Shown one piece after another: positions 9,088 to 18,077 of a stretch of DNA of 64,000 nucleotides (positions within the stretch are counted from its first letter, which is position 1; every line of letters begins with the position of its first letter). Origin of the DNA: Flavobacterium azizsancarii (GTDB taxonomy: Bacteria > Bacteroidota > Bacteroidia > Flavobacteriales > Flavobacteriaceae). Position numbers and translations under genes: made by a program. The stretch lies in assembly GCF_027980145.1 (NCBI RefSeq), contig NZ_JAMZNK010000008.1, positions 1 through 64,000 on the forward strand. Reading direction: 5' to 3'. Under the pieces are notes generated by a model that saw nothing but the letters and a program-made list of their open reading frames with translations, had not been told where the DNA came from and ran no database searches.

Positions 9088-9240
9088 TTAATGTACATTA
9101 CACCATTGAACGTATGGCCCTGAAGTACGATTACATTGCTCAGATGTTTCCCAATTGACAGCATAACCACCTTTTATTGATTTTTTTTCCTGTTCAGTAA
9201 GTTTTACAACTTTCATGTTTTTTAGGCTTAATTTCTTCAT
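9088..9240 (-). CDS. Lanthipeptide precursor peptide 2 (GG leader)
   Basis: A 50-residue paralogue of the precursor at 8727. The leader starts MKKLSLKNMKVVKL and ends EKKSIKGG. The predicted core starts at Tyr26 with 25 residues, two Cys (residues 36 and 47) and four Ser/Thr (32, 33, 39, 40). The shared core motif is ETSEQCNR; here it is shifted two residues further from the GG than in precursor 1. The second Cys near the C-terminus (YVQWCNVH) could pair with Thr39/Ser40 for a second, larger ring that precursor 1 cannot form. It is the most upstream gene of the minus-strand locus. Confidence 0.92.
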   Translation of the reverse strand: MKKLSLKNMKVVKLTEQEKKSIKGGYAVNWETSEQCNRTSGPYVQWCNVH

Positions 9241-9846
9241 GTTTAAATTTTTTTAATGTTAATAAAAATTTTTAATTAAAAATATCTCTAGATTTCTAAA
9301 AATCTCAGAAACTACGTGCACTTAGCTTTAATTTTTCAAAAATGTGTGAGATTATTTTGATCAAAAATATAATTATAAACCATAAAAAAAAATAATAATT
9401 CATTTTTTTTAGAGAAAAAATATCTTTTATTTAATTTTTTATGATTAAAATTATATCTAAATTAAATATAACCTTAAATATTAAGTACCTATAAAAGAAA
9501 ATGCTGATATTCATTTTAGTGTTATTTTCAAAACTTTTAAAAGAAATATTTTTAAATAGATTACAAAAAGACAAATACACTTATTTAAAAAATGCAGATT
9601 AAATCTTAAAAGTTAATAAAATGTTAATTTCTTGCTCGCTATACAATTAAGTAATGATATTCGCACACGTTAATTCTATGCTGAAGTATCTTTATTTATT
9701 TATAGTTTTATAGTTGTGGTATTTAAGATCATAAATTAATCAGTTTCATTTTAGCATTTAACTTATAACCATAATTATTAATAAATCAAGTCCATTTATT
9801 TTACTTAATGCGACAAATTATTTAATTCTTTTTTAATTTACATTTT
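9241..9846. other. Intergenic region upstream of the lanthipeptide locus
   Basis: About 600 bp of very AT-rich DNA between the divergent precursor 2 and glycosyltransferase-like genes. I see no further precursor or other convincing gene. A minus-strand -7-like box (TATTTTTG, bases 9362-9369) is the best promoter candidate for the precursors, but no TTG lies at the right distance upstream, so this is weak. Promoters of both divergent units probably lie here. Confidence 0.4.
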
Positions 9847-11058
9847 ATGACGAAAATTGCTTTAATTAATTGTTACATTGGTCCGCTTCCCTGGTTTTTT
9901 AATTTCTTTTTAAAATCTTGTGAATCCAATCCAACAATTGATTTCTTACTTTTCACAGATAATATTATAGATTACAAAACTCCTCATAACGTTAAGATTA
10001 TCCCTATCACTCTTTCATATTTTAACCAGTTATCTACTGCAAAATTAGGGTTTGAAATTGAAGTTGAGAAGCCTTACAAGCTTTGTGACTATAAACCTGC
10101 TTTTGGCGTAATATTTTCATCTTATCTGACTAAATATGATTTTTGGGGTATTACAGATTTAGATGTTATTTACGGTAGAATTAGAGAATTTATGACCGAG
10201 GAAGTATTCGAAGAATTTGATATTATATGCGTTAGACATGATTTTATAACTGCATGTTGTATGCTTTTTAGAAACAATGATTATATTAATAATTTGTTTA
10301 AAAAAAGTAAAGACTATCATTTGATTTTTACCTCGCAGAAAAATTACGCATTTGATGAGACTAATTTTGAGCAAGAATCAATTTTTGAAAAAGAAGATAT
10401 TTTTTCAATTGATTGCGAAATTGAAAGCATGCAACATATAATTCTTAATGAAGAACGAGAAGGTAGACTAAAATCTCATTTTGACTTTTTACTTTGTGAA
10501 GGCACAGCAGGAGAATTATTATGGGATAATGGGTTGTTTAGCTACAAAGGAAAGCTTGAAATAATGTTATATCATCTGCTAAACTATAAAGGCAATATTT
10601 TCTCAAACAATACTATGAAGTGGGATCAGATTCCGGATGTCTTTCACATTGACAAGTATGACTTTCGCAAAAATAACTCATTCTTATCTCGTTTTAAAGC
10701 ACACTATACTGATAACTTGAGGCCTAAAATTTGGAATTCTTTTAAAAGATTAGATGCTATTATCTCCATGAAAGTATGCAATAGAACTGTTAATTGTATT
10801 GAAGAGGGCGAGTATATGTATTACCTGAGTAAAATGAAAATTGTAATAACCAAAAATGGCCCAAAAGGAGAGAATTTTTTAAAATTTGCAAATTCAAAAC
10901 ATTCTCGACTTTATCAATTAACTTTTAATAAAAAATATTTTTTTGCTGAAAACTTACCATTTATTTTTAGATTAGAAGGTGATAAAAAAACTCATACTAG
11001 TTTTAATTTAATTTCCGATATCGGTTATGGAAATGTTTACAACAAAAAAGCAAATTAA
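9847..11058 (+). CDS. Putative glycosyltransferase (DUF6625-like)
   Basis: A 403-residue cytoplasmic protein without signal peptide. The N-terminus (KIALINCYIGPLPWFFNFFLKSCESNP...FLLFTDN) and a DxD-type motif in ITDLDVIYGRI (about residues 102-112) resemble DUF6625 proteins, thought to be GT-A-like sugar transferases of polysaccharide loci. The family match is from recall and not verified. It is divergent from the lanthipeptide precursors with 606 bp between and has no sugar-gene neighbours, so it might belong to the peptide locus (glycosylated product) or be an independent insertion. Confidence 0.6.
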   Translation: MTKIALINCYIGPLPWFFNFFLKSCESNPTIDFLLFTDNIIDYKTPHNVKIIPITLSYFNQLSTAKLGFEIEVEKPYKLCDYKPAFGVIFSSYLTKYDFWGITDLDVIYGRIREFMTEEVFEEFDIICVRHDFITACCMLFRNNDYINNLFKKSKDYHLIFTSQKNYAFDETNFEQESIFEKEDIFSIDCEIESMQHIILNEEREGRLKSHFDFLLCEGTAGELLWDNGLFSYKGKLEIMLYHLLNYKGNIFSNNTMKWDQIPDVFHIDKYDFRKNNSFLSRFKAHYTDNLRPKIWNSFKRLDAIISMKVCNRTVNCIEEGEYMYYLSKMKIVITKNGPKGENFLKFANSKHSRLYQLTFNKKYFFAENLPFIFRLEGDKKTHTSFNLISDIGYGNVYNKKAN

Positions 11059-11581
11059 GAGAGGAAATAAGTATTTAAGCTAAAAAACAAACTACTTGCA
11101 AGAAGATTTCTTTAAAGTTTTAATATATACTTCTACTTAAAAATAAAGATTTCTAAGATTGTCCACATTTATTCTTGAGTTTTTAATTAAATTGAAAATA
11201 CTTAGCAAAAATAATGATAAGTGTAGCGTTATTTTTAAAATTATTTACTGAATTTCTTTCACTGATAATTTCCTATAAAACTGTTGCGTTAGACAAAGAT
11301 GAATTCTGATCCTGAAATGTCATCCCGAGGATTGTTCTCACAATGATTGTATCCTAAAGTAGCCGTTGATTCATCTTTTGGTGTTATTTTCCTTTAAATT
11401 TATATATTTTTTTTTTACATATCAAGCTGATTAGAAATAAATTTTCTAATGAAAGTAAATGGTTGGTCTTTAGATGAACAATAGCTTAAATACTTGTTTA
11501 AAAATTAGATTGTAAAAGATTAATATCTGCGATCTATTCCAATTAAACAGAACCTAAATAAATTTATGGAAATAAGTGTTT
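11059..11581. other. Intergenic region without recognised gene
   Basis: About 520 bp of AT-rich sequence after the glycosyltransferase-like gene. No convincing coding sequence, RNA gene or repeat was seen before the terminator at 11582. Confidence 0.4.
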
Positions 11582-11610
11582 AAAAACTCGCACCAGTGGT
11601 GCGAGTTTTT
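11582..11610 (+). terminator. Hairpin terminator
   Basis: A 13-bp perfect stem (aaaaactcgcacc and complement) with a 3-nt loop ends in five T. It is AT-flanked and symmetric, so it could act in both directions. It is 520 bp after the nearest plus-strand stop, so its gene is uncertain. Confidence 0.7.
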
Positions 11611-11757
11611 AGTAAGAGATTTGGATCTGATCTATTTAGTCCTCATGACGAACTTAAAAAATCAAATACTTTTATTTTCAAACCTCTGCCAAATCGCTTA
11701 AAATCTGAAAATCTTCTAATAAAAGATTCGAATTTTGTACCAAGGAGTTCACTAAAC

Positions 11758-11790
11758 AAAAAACCTATTTCGTGATGAAATAGGTTTTTT
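11758..11790 (-). terminator. Bidirectional hairpin terminator
   Basis: A 14-bp perfect stem (aaaaaacctatttc and complement) with a 5-nt loop, with A/T runs at both ends. It lies 65 bp after the end of the minus-strand lipoprotein gene and is its likely terminator. Confidence 0.75.
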
Positions 11791-11854
11791 TATGTCCTTT
11801 TTTTCTAAAACTGCATAATCCTAAATAATTCAAATCCTACTTTAGCTTTAATAA

Positions 11855-12421
11855 TTAACGGTATTCATATTTCACAATTTCTAAATTGAATGATTTGAGT
11901 AATTGGTTGTAATTTTCAAGATTCTTTTTATCACTGTCGTAAACATCAATTACTAAAGTTGAATCCGTTTTAATCACACCAAAATTTTGCCCGGCATTTC
12001 CAGGAAAACCTTCTTTAATTTTACTTTTAATAAGCTGTGATAAATAATTATTGATAGCCTCTTTTTGCTTATCCTCTAATTTTATTACTTTATCTACATA
12101 AGGTTGCTGAAATTCTGGTTTTCCATATAACTTTCCCAGTTTATCACAATCAACTTTTGTTCTTTTATAGTTTGCATAAAATTGTTTATCACCTTTCGAG
12201 AATATTTCAAAACTCTCTTTATGACCACCCCATTCTCCACATTCATCAAAATTTGCATAAACAAATAGTCTAGTAGCTGAACCAAATGCTCCGAGGTCGG
12301 CAGGTTGAAAAAAATCTATCACATTTTTTTCATTCTTTATTTGAATTTCTGGTCTTTCAGTTTTTTTATTACAAGAAATAGCCACGACTGCAAATACTAA
12401 TAAAAATTTTTTTTTTATCAT
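11855..12421 (-). CDS. Hypothetical lipoprotein
   Basis: A 188-residue protein with a short signal sequence and lipobox ending at Cys17 (VVAISCNKK), so it is probably membrane-anchored. The mature part contains FDECGEWGGHKE and two more Cys-free acidic/basic stretches; I do not recognise a family. It stands alone between a terminator and the tRNA region. Confidence 0.7.
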   Translation of the reverse strand: MIKKKFLLVFAVVAISCNKKTERPEIQIKNEKNVIDFFQPADLGAFGSATRLFVYANFDECGEWGGHKESFEIFSKGDKQFYANYKRTKVDCDKLGKLYGKPEFQQPYVDKVIKLEDKQKEAINNYLSQLIKSKIKEGFPGNAGQNFGVIKTDSTLVIDVYDSDKKNLENYNQLLKSFNLEIVKYEYR

Positions 12422-12890
12422 AACAGTTTTTTATTACTAAAACGAACCTATTTACACATTACAAAATGCTTAAATTATTTTTATTTCGGCCAACCATAAA
12501 GAATAAATCGATTTTATTTCAGCTAAATATAAACTAATTTCAATGTAAAAATGAATTATTCCCTACCACTAATTACCCAAGCAAAAGCTATTTCATATTA
12601 TTTAAACATCATTCATCAAAAGTTCTTACCAGCTATCTTTTAATCCATATCATTTCACTACAAGAATCTCTAAATAAATCAATTAACAGCACATTCTAAT
12701 TAAAAACACTCTAAAAAAACTGGTAAAATCCCTCACAAAAACGTTCTTTTTTTTCAATCTTAGAATAATAAAAAGAGATAAAAATACATAAAACGTATTT
12801 TACTTTTTTACGCTTTTATCCCCATTTTACCTCATAAATTTTACATTAAATTAAACTTAAATAAGCTATGATTTATCAAAAATAACTTCT
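12422..12890. other. Intergenic region upstream of the tRNA genes
   Basis: About 470 bp, very AT-rich. Only a small hairpin-like element (AAAATAC...GTATTTT near 12783-12801) was noticed; no gene is supported. Confidence 0.4.
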
Positions 12891-12898
12891 TATATTTG
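12891..12898 (+). promoter_or_regulatory. -7 box of the tRNA-Lys promoter
   Basis: TATATTTG matches the Bacteroidota -7 consensus TAnnTTTG and lies 24 bp before the first tRNA. No TTG at the usual distance upstream was found. Confidence 0.6.
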
Positions 12899-12922
12899 CA
12901 CCCGCGTTCAAGAATCGAATAT

Positions 12923-12995
12923 GACTCGATAGCTCAGTTGGTAGAGCACATCACTTTTAATGATGGGGTCCTGGGTTCGAGCCCCAGTCGGGTCA
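12923..12995 (+). tRNA. tRNA-Lys (anticodon TTT), copy 1
   Basis: A 73-nt cloverleaf without encoded CCA. The acceptor GACTCGA pairs with TCGGGTC (one G-U), the anticodon stem CATCA/TGATG encloses CTTTTAA with TTT at its centre, and the T arm contains GGTTCGAGCCCC. It decodes AAA/AAG. An identical copy follows 38 bp downstream. Confidence 0.96.
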
Positions 12996-13033
12996 CAAAT
13001 TGTGATTCACAATACAAGATTCTTGAAAGCAAC

Positions 13034-13106
13034 GACTCGATAGCTCAGTTGGTAGAGCACATCACTTTTAATGATGGGGTCCTGGGTTCGAGCCCCAGTC
13101 GGGTCA
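13034..13106 (+). tRNA. tRNA-Lys (anticodon TTT), copy 2
   Basis: Identical in sequence to the copy at 12923. The two are probably one transcript from the promoter at 12891 to the terminator at 13108. Confidence 0.96.
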
Positions 13107-13107
13107 C

Positions 13108-13143
13108 AAAAAAGGTCAAGTATTAATTTACTTGACCTTTTTT
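13108..13143 (+). terminator. Terminator of the tRNA-Lys pair
   Basis: A 15-bp perfect stem (aaaaaaggtcaagta and complement) with a 6-nt loop and a run of T directly after the second tRNA. It also faces the end of the minus-strand gene at 13228. Confidence 0.85.
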
Positions 13144-13227
13144 TATTTTAGTTCATATCCGGAAAAGACAAACTTCTTCAGGAGCCATATCTTAAAATGA
13201 TTTAGAATAAATTCTCTGAATGATTAT

Positions 13228-13998
13228 TTAATAATACTCAAAATATTGTTCAGTTACTTGTTTAATCTGCCCTTTGTCATTATAGGCAGTGCACAATAAC
13301 CAATTACCAACATTATCATATTGATACACATAAGTGGTCTTTTCTTTACTCGCAGAATCAATTTTTATCACAGGATTGCCACGTTCATCATTATGATAAG
13401 TAACTACACTTTCAAATGTTGGTTTATCTAAATATCCGGGAGGTCTAATACTCCAAAACGATTCTTTTATTTTATAATTATCAACATCATACTCGTAACG
13501 TTTTTCTGTATTGAGTTTGCCATTGGCATCATAATTCTGCTCTACTATTAAATTCCCTTTATTATCACGGATAAAAATGGTTTTTGATTGCAGGATATTC
13601 TCCCGATAGAACCAATAGCTTACTTCGTTTTTAGCCGAATCATATTTTACAGTAACAAGATAAGAGTTACTAGTTTTTTTTTCGGGATAATAATAGTCGG
13701 TAGCACTAAGATCACCCTTTGTATTATAATGATAGTTTATTTCAACAATAGAAGCATTATAAGATATGGAATTAGAAGAAATAAGAAACCCTTTTTCATT
13801 GTAAGTATTACCAATTCCCATTCGGCATATTTTATTCTCAACTGCAAGAGGGATCGAAGTGCCTTCAAGAAGGCATTTTCCAAATGATTTTACACTCCCC
13901 TTCAGATTAACATCTTTTAGATCATTATGATTTGTTTGTGCCAGCGATAGATTATAAGTAAAAAACAGGAAACAGAATGTTGTAAGTAGTGCTTGCAT
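13228..13998 (-). CDS. Secreted protein with YD/RHS-like repeats
   Basis: A 256-residue protein with a signal peptide (about 1-21, ending LSLAQ). The mature part has short tandem motifs like those of RHS/YD-repeat proteins: YNEKGF, YNTKGDL, RDNKGNL, YDANGKL, YHNDERGNP, YDNVGNW and YNDKGQ. These suggest a small beta-rich surface or periplasmic protein. No toxin domain follows and there is no partner gene, so it is not a full RHS toxin. Function unknown. Confidence 0.7.
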   Translation of the reverse strand: MQALLTTFCFLFFTYNLSLAQTNHNDLKDVNLKGSVKSFGKCLLEGTSIPLAVENKICRMGIGNTYNEKGFLISSNSISYNASIVEINYHYNTKGDLSATDYYYPEKKTSNSYLVTVKYDSAKNEVSYWFYRENILQSKTIFIRDNKGNLIVEQNYDANGKLNTEKRYEYDVDNYKIKESFWSIRPPGYLDKPTFESVVTYHNDERGNPVIKIDSASKEKTTYVYQYDNVGNWLLCTAYNDKGQIKQVTEQYFEYY

Positions 13999-14188
13999 TT
14001 TTGTAATTAAATTTTAAAAATCAGATCAAAATAAAACAATCTGAATTAAACACGACCTTTTTTGTAACTTTCTTTTATTTATTTCTTCTAATAGACAGAC
14101 CTGACTCTTTCAAAACTAGCTCACGGCATATTTAAGATTCATCTAAAAATACCTCAGCCTACTAAAAAAAGATAACCGATGTCATCCT

Positions 14189-15001
14189 ATGAAACATTTA
14201 CAAAAAGGTACATTTTACGGACAAACGAACGAGACGATTATATTGGACGGAATAACATTGACGGATACAGTTTATACACACAGTAAAGTAGACTGGCATT
14301 ATCATGAAAACGCCTATTTTACTTTTATCCTTGAAGGAAATGTTGTCGAAGGCAATAAAAAGGAGGTTTACAATTGCTCTCCGGGAAGCTTACTTTTTCA
14401 TAACTGGCAGGAACCTCATTATAATATTAAACCCGACGGATTTACAAGAGGGTTTCATCTTGAAATCGAAAAAAACTGGTTTGAGACCCTATCATTATCA
14501 GATGATAATTTGCAAGGAAGCATCAATATCTTAAAACCGGAAATTAAGTTTTTGATGTATAAAGTATTCAGAGCTGCTAAAATTGAAGGTCCAGCCGTAG
14601 ATTTTTCAACACAGACACTATTGATAGAAATCTTATCAAAACTAGACATACACAACAATTCATTATTATATAAAAATCCAAAATGGGTAACAATTATTGA
14701 TGAAATTCTTCATGATCAGATTGGAGACACTATTACCTTAGACTACTTGTCTCAAATAGTCGGAATACATCCTGTTCATCTTTCAAGAGATTTTTCTAAA
14801 TATTTTCACTGTACTTTGAGCGAATATAGAAGAAAATTAAAAGTAGAAAAAGCACTTTCGCTGCTGTCTTTACAAAAACAGTCCTTAACTGAAATTGCCT
14901 ATGAATGCGGATTTTCTGATCAAAGCCATTTTACAAGATGCTTTAAGGAAGTAAACGGATTAAATCCTTCTGCACATTTAAAATTGCTTTTAATGAAATA
15001 A
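14189..15001 (+). CDS. AraC family transcriptional regulator
   Basis: A 270-residue regulator. The N-terminal ~120 residues look like a cupin effector domain (HYHENAYFTFILEGNVVEG). The C-terminal ~100 residues carry the two helix-turn-helix motifs, the second clear in LTEIAYECGFSDQSHFTRCFKEVNGLNPSAH. It is on the same strand and 75 bp before a serine hydrolase gene, which is a likely target. Confidence 0.93.
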   Translation: MKHLQKGTFYGQTNETIILDGITLTDTVYTHSKVDWHYHENAYFTFILEGNVVEGNKKEVYNCSPGSLLFHNWQEPHYNIKPDGFTRGFHLEIEKNWFETLSLSDDNLQGSINILKPEIKFLMYKVFRAAKIEGPAVDFSTQTLLIEILSKLDIHNNSLLYKNPKWVTIIDEILHDQIGDTITLDYLSQIVGIHPVHLSRDFSKYFHCTLSEYRRKLKVEKALSLLSLQKQSLTEIAYECGFSDQSHFTRCFKEVNGLNPSAHLKLLLMK

Positions 15002-15076
15002 TGCAAATGTTAATCTTGTACAATTTTTAATGCTGGCGGCAGAATAATTTTACATTTCAATCAAATCAAACAAAAT

Positions 15077-16735
15077 ATGAAACGAACATTATTCCTGCTG
15101 ACAATCAATCTTTTTGGACTTATAGCTTTTAGCCAAAATACTAATCTTTTTAAAACTGAAGAAATTACCGGAGATCTCTATCAATCAAACATTGGAAAGG
15201 TCACTTTTATGGATGGAAATATCCCGCTGAATCAATATAAAAAATCTGATTTTCTTACGTCTTTTAACCTCGTCTACAAATCAAACCTTAATATTAGATT
15301 TTTTCTAAATAATTCCATAACGAACTACTTACATGAGTTAGCCCCTAATTTATCAGCTGAAGAACTTGTAGAAAAAGGTAATCTTCAATTTTCTTTTTAC
15401 ATCGACAACAAACCCATATACAAGGAAAATATTAACTCAGGATGTAATTTTGGCTATGGCAATAGCAAAGACACATCAGTAATATTCAGAATTCCTCTTA
15501 CGAGTTCTAAAGACGAGAACCTCTGGGCATTGCATATGTGGGATCGTTTTAAACTTAATGGCGGTGGAGAAGCACTAACAAACGGAACTCACAATCTAAG
15601 AATTGAAATTAGACCATACATCATCACAAATACAGAAGCTTTAGTTGGAAATTTGGTTGCGAAAGGCCAAATTAAACTAATCATAAAAACGCCGAAAGTA
15701 ACGGCAAAGCAAATTGAAATACAACCGATATTACCCAATAGCGAATGGGAGATTTCTAATTTTCAATTTGACCGCAAGAAAATAGAAATGCTAAATAAGG
15801 AGATTGCTTCTTATGATCTAAAAGAAATAACAAGTGTAGTTGCTATCTATGATGGAAAACTTTTAATAGAGGAGTATTTTAATGATGCCAGCAGAAATAC
15901 TTTGCATGATACGCGATCAACGGGAAAATCCTTTGCCTCAACATTTATAGGCATTGCTATAAATGATGGATATATTAAAAATGAAAACCAAAGACTAAGT
16001 TCATTTTATAATTTAGGAGATTACGCAAATTACAATGCAAAAAAAGACAGCATAACAATAAAAGACTTACTCACGATGAGTTCATCATTTGACGGCTCAG
16101 ATGCACATAGCGAATCACCAGGAAATGAAGAAAACATGTATCCTACAGATAACTGGGTAAAATTTACGCTGAACTTAGCTATTGACCCTTCTAAAACCAA
16201 CGGAGGCAAATGGGATTACTTTACAGCAGGAACCATATTATTAGGAGATATTCTGGACAGAAATATTCCTGACGGATTAGAAAAATATGCTGATGAAAAA
16301 CTTTTCAAACCATTAAACATTACCAATTATAAATGGCAATATACACCACAAAAAGTACCTAATACCGCCGGTAGCTTACAAATGACTTCCCTGGATTACG
16401 CAAAATACGCCCAGTTGTACAAAAACAATGGTATATGGAATAACAAACAAGTAATTCCTCAGGCATGGGTCGAAAAAACTTTAACAAAGCAAATTCAGAT
16501 TCCGGAAAGAGACAATCAATTTTATAGTTATTTATTCTGGAATAAAACGGTTAATTATAAAGGCAAAAATTATGAAACTTATTACTGCGCCGGAAATGGA
16601 GGAAACCAATTTATTATTTTCAAAGACTTACCACTTGTCATTATAATCACGTCAAAAGCATTTAACAAACCTTATGGACATCCGCAAGCTGATAAAATAG
16701 TACATGACTATTTATTGCCAGCGATTTTGAAATAA
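15077..16735 (+). CDS. Secreted serine hydrolase, class C beta-lactamase-like
   Basis: A 552-residue exported protein (signal peptide about 1-19). Residues ~20-220 are an N-terminal region of unknown fold. The C-terminal ~320 residues are a beta-lactamase/penicillin-binding-protein-like serine hydrolase: SxxK is STGK at 281-284, and CAGNGGNQF near the C-terminus is at the place of the KTG-like motif. Substrates may be peptides or esters; resistance activity cannot be inferred. It follows an AraC regulator. Confidence 0.85.
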   Translation: MKRTLFLLTINLFGLIAFSQNTNLFKTEEITGDLYQSNIGKVTFMDGNIPLNQYKKSDFLTSFNLVYKSNLNIRFFLNNSITNYLHELAPNLSAEELVEKGNLQFSFYIDNKPIYKENINSGCNFGYGNSKDTSVIFRIPLTSSKDENLWALHMWDRFKLNGGGEALTNGTHNLRIEIRPYIITNTEALVGNLVAKGQIKLIIKTPKVTAKQIEIQPILPNSEWEISNFQFDRKKIEMLNKEIASYDLKEITSVVAIYDGKLLIEEYFNDASRNTLHDTRSTGKSFASTFIGIAINDGYIKNENQRLSSFYNLGDYANYNAKKDSITIKDLLTMSSSFDGSDAHSESPGNEENMYPTDNWVKFTLNLAIDPSKTNGGKWDYFTAGTILLGDILDRNIPDGLEKYADEKLFKPLNITNYKWQYTPQKVPNTAGSLQMTSLDYAKYAQLYKNNGIWNNKQVIPQAWVEKTLTKQIQIPERDNQFYSYLFWNKTVNYKGKNYETYYCAGNGGNQFIIFKDLPLVIIITSKAFNKPYGHPQADKIVHDYLLPAILK

Positions 16736-16780
16736 AATTTTACATCAAAATAACTGGTCTAAAAAAGACAAACTTAATTA

Positions 16781-16817
16781 AAAGGCAAAATATATAAAAA
16801 TGTATTTTGCCTTTTTT
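16781..16817 (+). terminator. Terminator after the serine hydrolase
   Basis: A 14-bp stem with one mismatch (aaaggcaaaatata / tgtattttgccttt) and a T run, 45 bp after the stop. Confidence 0.75.
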
Positions 16818-16870
16818 ATTTAGCCTTATTTTATTCAGTAATTTTATATTGATAAAAAACTTTTGTAAAC

Positions 16871-17335
16871 ATGCATACCAATCTTACTTTCCGACTTGCA
16901 ACAATCGAAGACTTACCGGAAATCATCAGTATGCTTGCTGATGATACTTACGGAGCAACAAGAGAAAATAATACCTCCATAGTTTCTGAAAAATACCTCA
17001 ACGCATTTAAAAAAATTCAGGAAGATCCTAATCAGGAATTGATCGTCGCAACAATAAACGAAAATAAAGTAGCATCGTTTCAACTTACTTTTATACAATA
17101 TCTAAATTTTGAAGGAACATTGCGAGCACAAATCGAAGCCGTAAGAACACATTCTGATTATCGAGGTCAGGGAATAGGAACCAACGTTCTTAATTACGCC
17201 ATTAATCGCGCAAAAGAAAAGGGCTGTCAAATGATTCAGTTAACATCTGACAAAAGAAGAACAGAAGCTATTAAATTCTACGAAAAACTAGGCTTTAAAG
17301 CAAGTCATGAAGGTTTTAAACTAAAACTGGATTGA
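16871..17335 (+). CDS. GNAT family N-acetyltransferase
   Basis: A 154-residue GNAT protein. The acetyl-CoA-binding motif A is RGQGIGTNVLNYAINRAKEKGC (about residues 98-119), and the usual C-terminal EAIKFYEKLGFKAS follows. It would acetylate a small molecule or a protein amine; the substrate cannot be told from sequence. It is a single gene downstream of a terminator. Confidence 0.92.
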   Translation: MHTNLTFRLATIEDLPEIISMLADDTYGATRENNTSIVSEKYLNAFKKIQEDPNQELIVATINENKVASFQLTFIQYLNFEGTLRAQIEAVRTHSDYRGQGIGTNVLNYAINRAKEKGCQMIQLTSDKRRTEAIKFYEKLGFKASHEGFKLKLD

Positions 17336-17372
17336 TTTTAATATTCCGACAACAAACAATTTTACATAAAAA

Positions 17373-18077
17373 CTAGTCCTGTTTGAATGTTTTTAACGTT
17401 CCGTCATCATTAAATTGTATTGAATACTTTTCCCTGCTTCCACTAATACTTGTTGGATACCATTGCATTGCATTTCCCCAAATCGATACATAAGCACTTG
17501 TAAGAGATTTAGCCCCTTCTATTTCTTGCGCTTTTTTATTATAAATACCCGTTAGCTTAGCAACATTTACAAATTTGATTTTATTAAGCGGAATCAAACG
17601 TTTCTGAACATCGTCTCTAATCGATAATTGAATAGGTCTGGGATCAGACCATTTATTATCCCTATAATCATAACCATCAACGTACTTGGGATTCACAGGA
17701 TGCTGAAGCATAATATTAATAGTTCCATTATCATAAAAATAAGCAATCGAATAGACAAAAATCTCTTTTCCTGCATATTGAGGTAACTTTCGTAAAGCCT
17801 CTTCAGCTTTTTCTAATGCATTTGCATTCGTTAAAAAGTTTACATTTTCACTTTCAACATGCACTTGTGTCTCAACTGCTGTGTGTTTTTCGATAACACT
17901 ATTTCCAATTGCACGAACATCCGGCTTATCACCTCCTAAAGATTCAGAAGCGGGATTTACTATTTCCTTAATTACTAAAGAATCACCGGACTTAAATGTT
18001 TCGCTAATACTTTTAGAGATCTGGTCACAGCTTAAAAGAAACGAAATGCAAATCATTAAGAGAATTAATTTCTTCAT
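17373..18077 (-). CDS. Hypothetical lipoprotein
   Basis: A 234-residue protein with lipobox Cys17 (ISFLLSCDQ). The mature part has no family I recognise. Its start codon overlaps the stop of the upstream membrane protein by 4 bp (ATGA), so the two are translationally coupled and probably work together. Confidence 0.75.
   Translation of the reverse strand: MKKLILLMICISFLLSCDQISKSISETFKSGDSLVIKEIVNPASESLGGDKPDVRAIGNSVIEKHTAVETQVHVESENVNFLTNANALEKAEEALRKLPQYAGKEIFVYSIAYFYDNGTINIMLQHPVNPKYVDGYDYRDNKWSDPRPIQLSIRDDVQKRLIPLNKIKFVNVAKLTGIYNKKAQEIEGAKSLTSAYVSIWGNAMQWYPTSISGSREKYSIQFNDDGTLKTFKQD

Noticed and set aside
12896..13126. A 76-codon open frame across both tRNA-Lys genes
   Set aside because: It consists of two copies of translated tRNA sequence and is an artefact of the tandem tRNAs.
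13228..13998. RHS toxin or polymorphic toxin
   Set aside because: Only a few short YD-like motifs are present, with no toxin domain and no immunity gene.
15077..16735. Calling this gene and the one at 20452 antibiotic-resistance beta-lactamases
   Set aside because: Only the generic SxxK serine hydrolase fold is supported; many relatives are esterases or peptidases.
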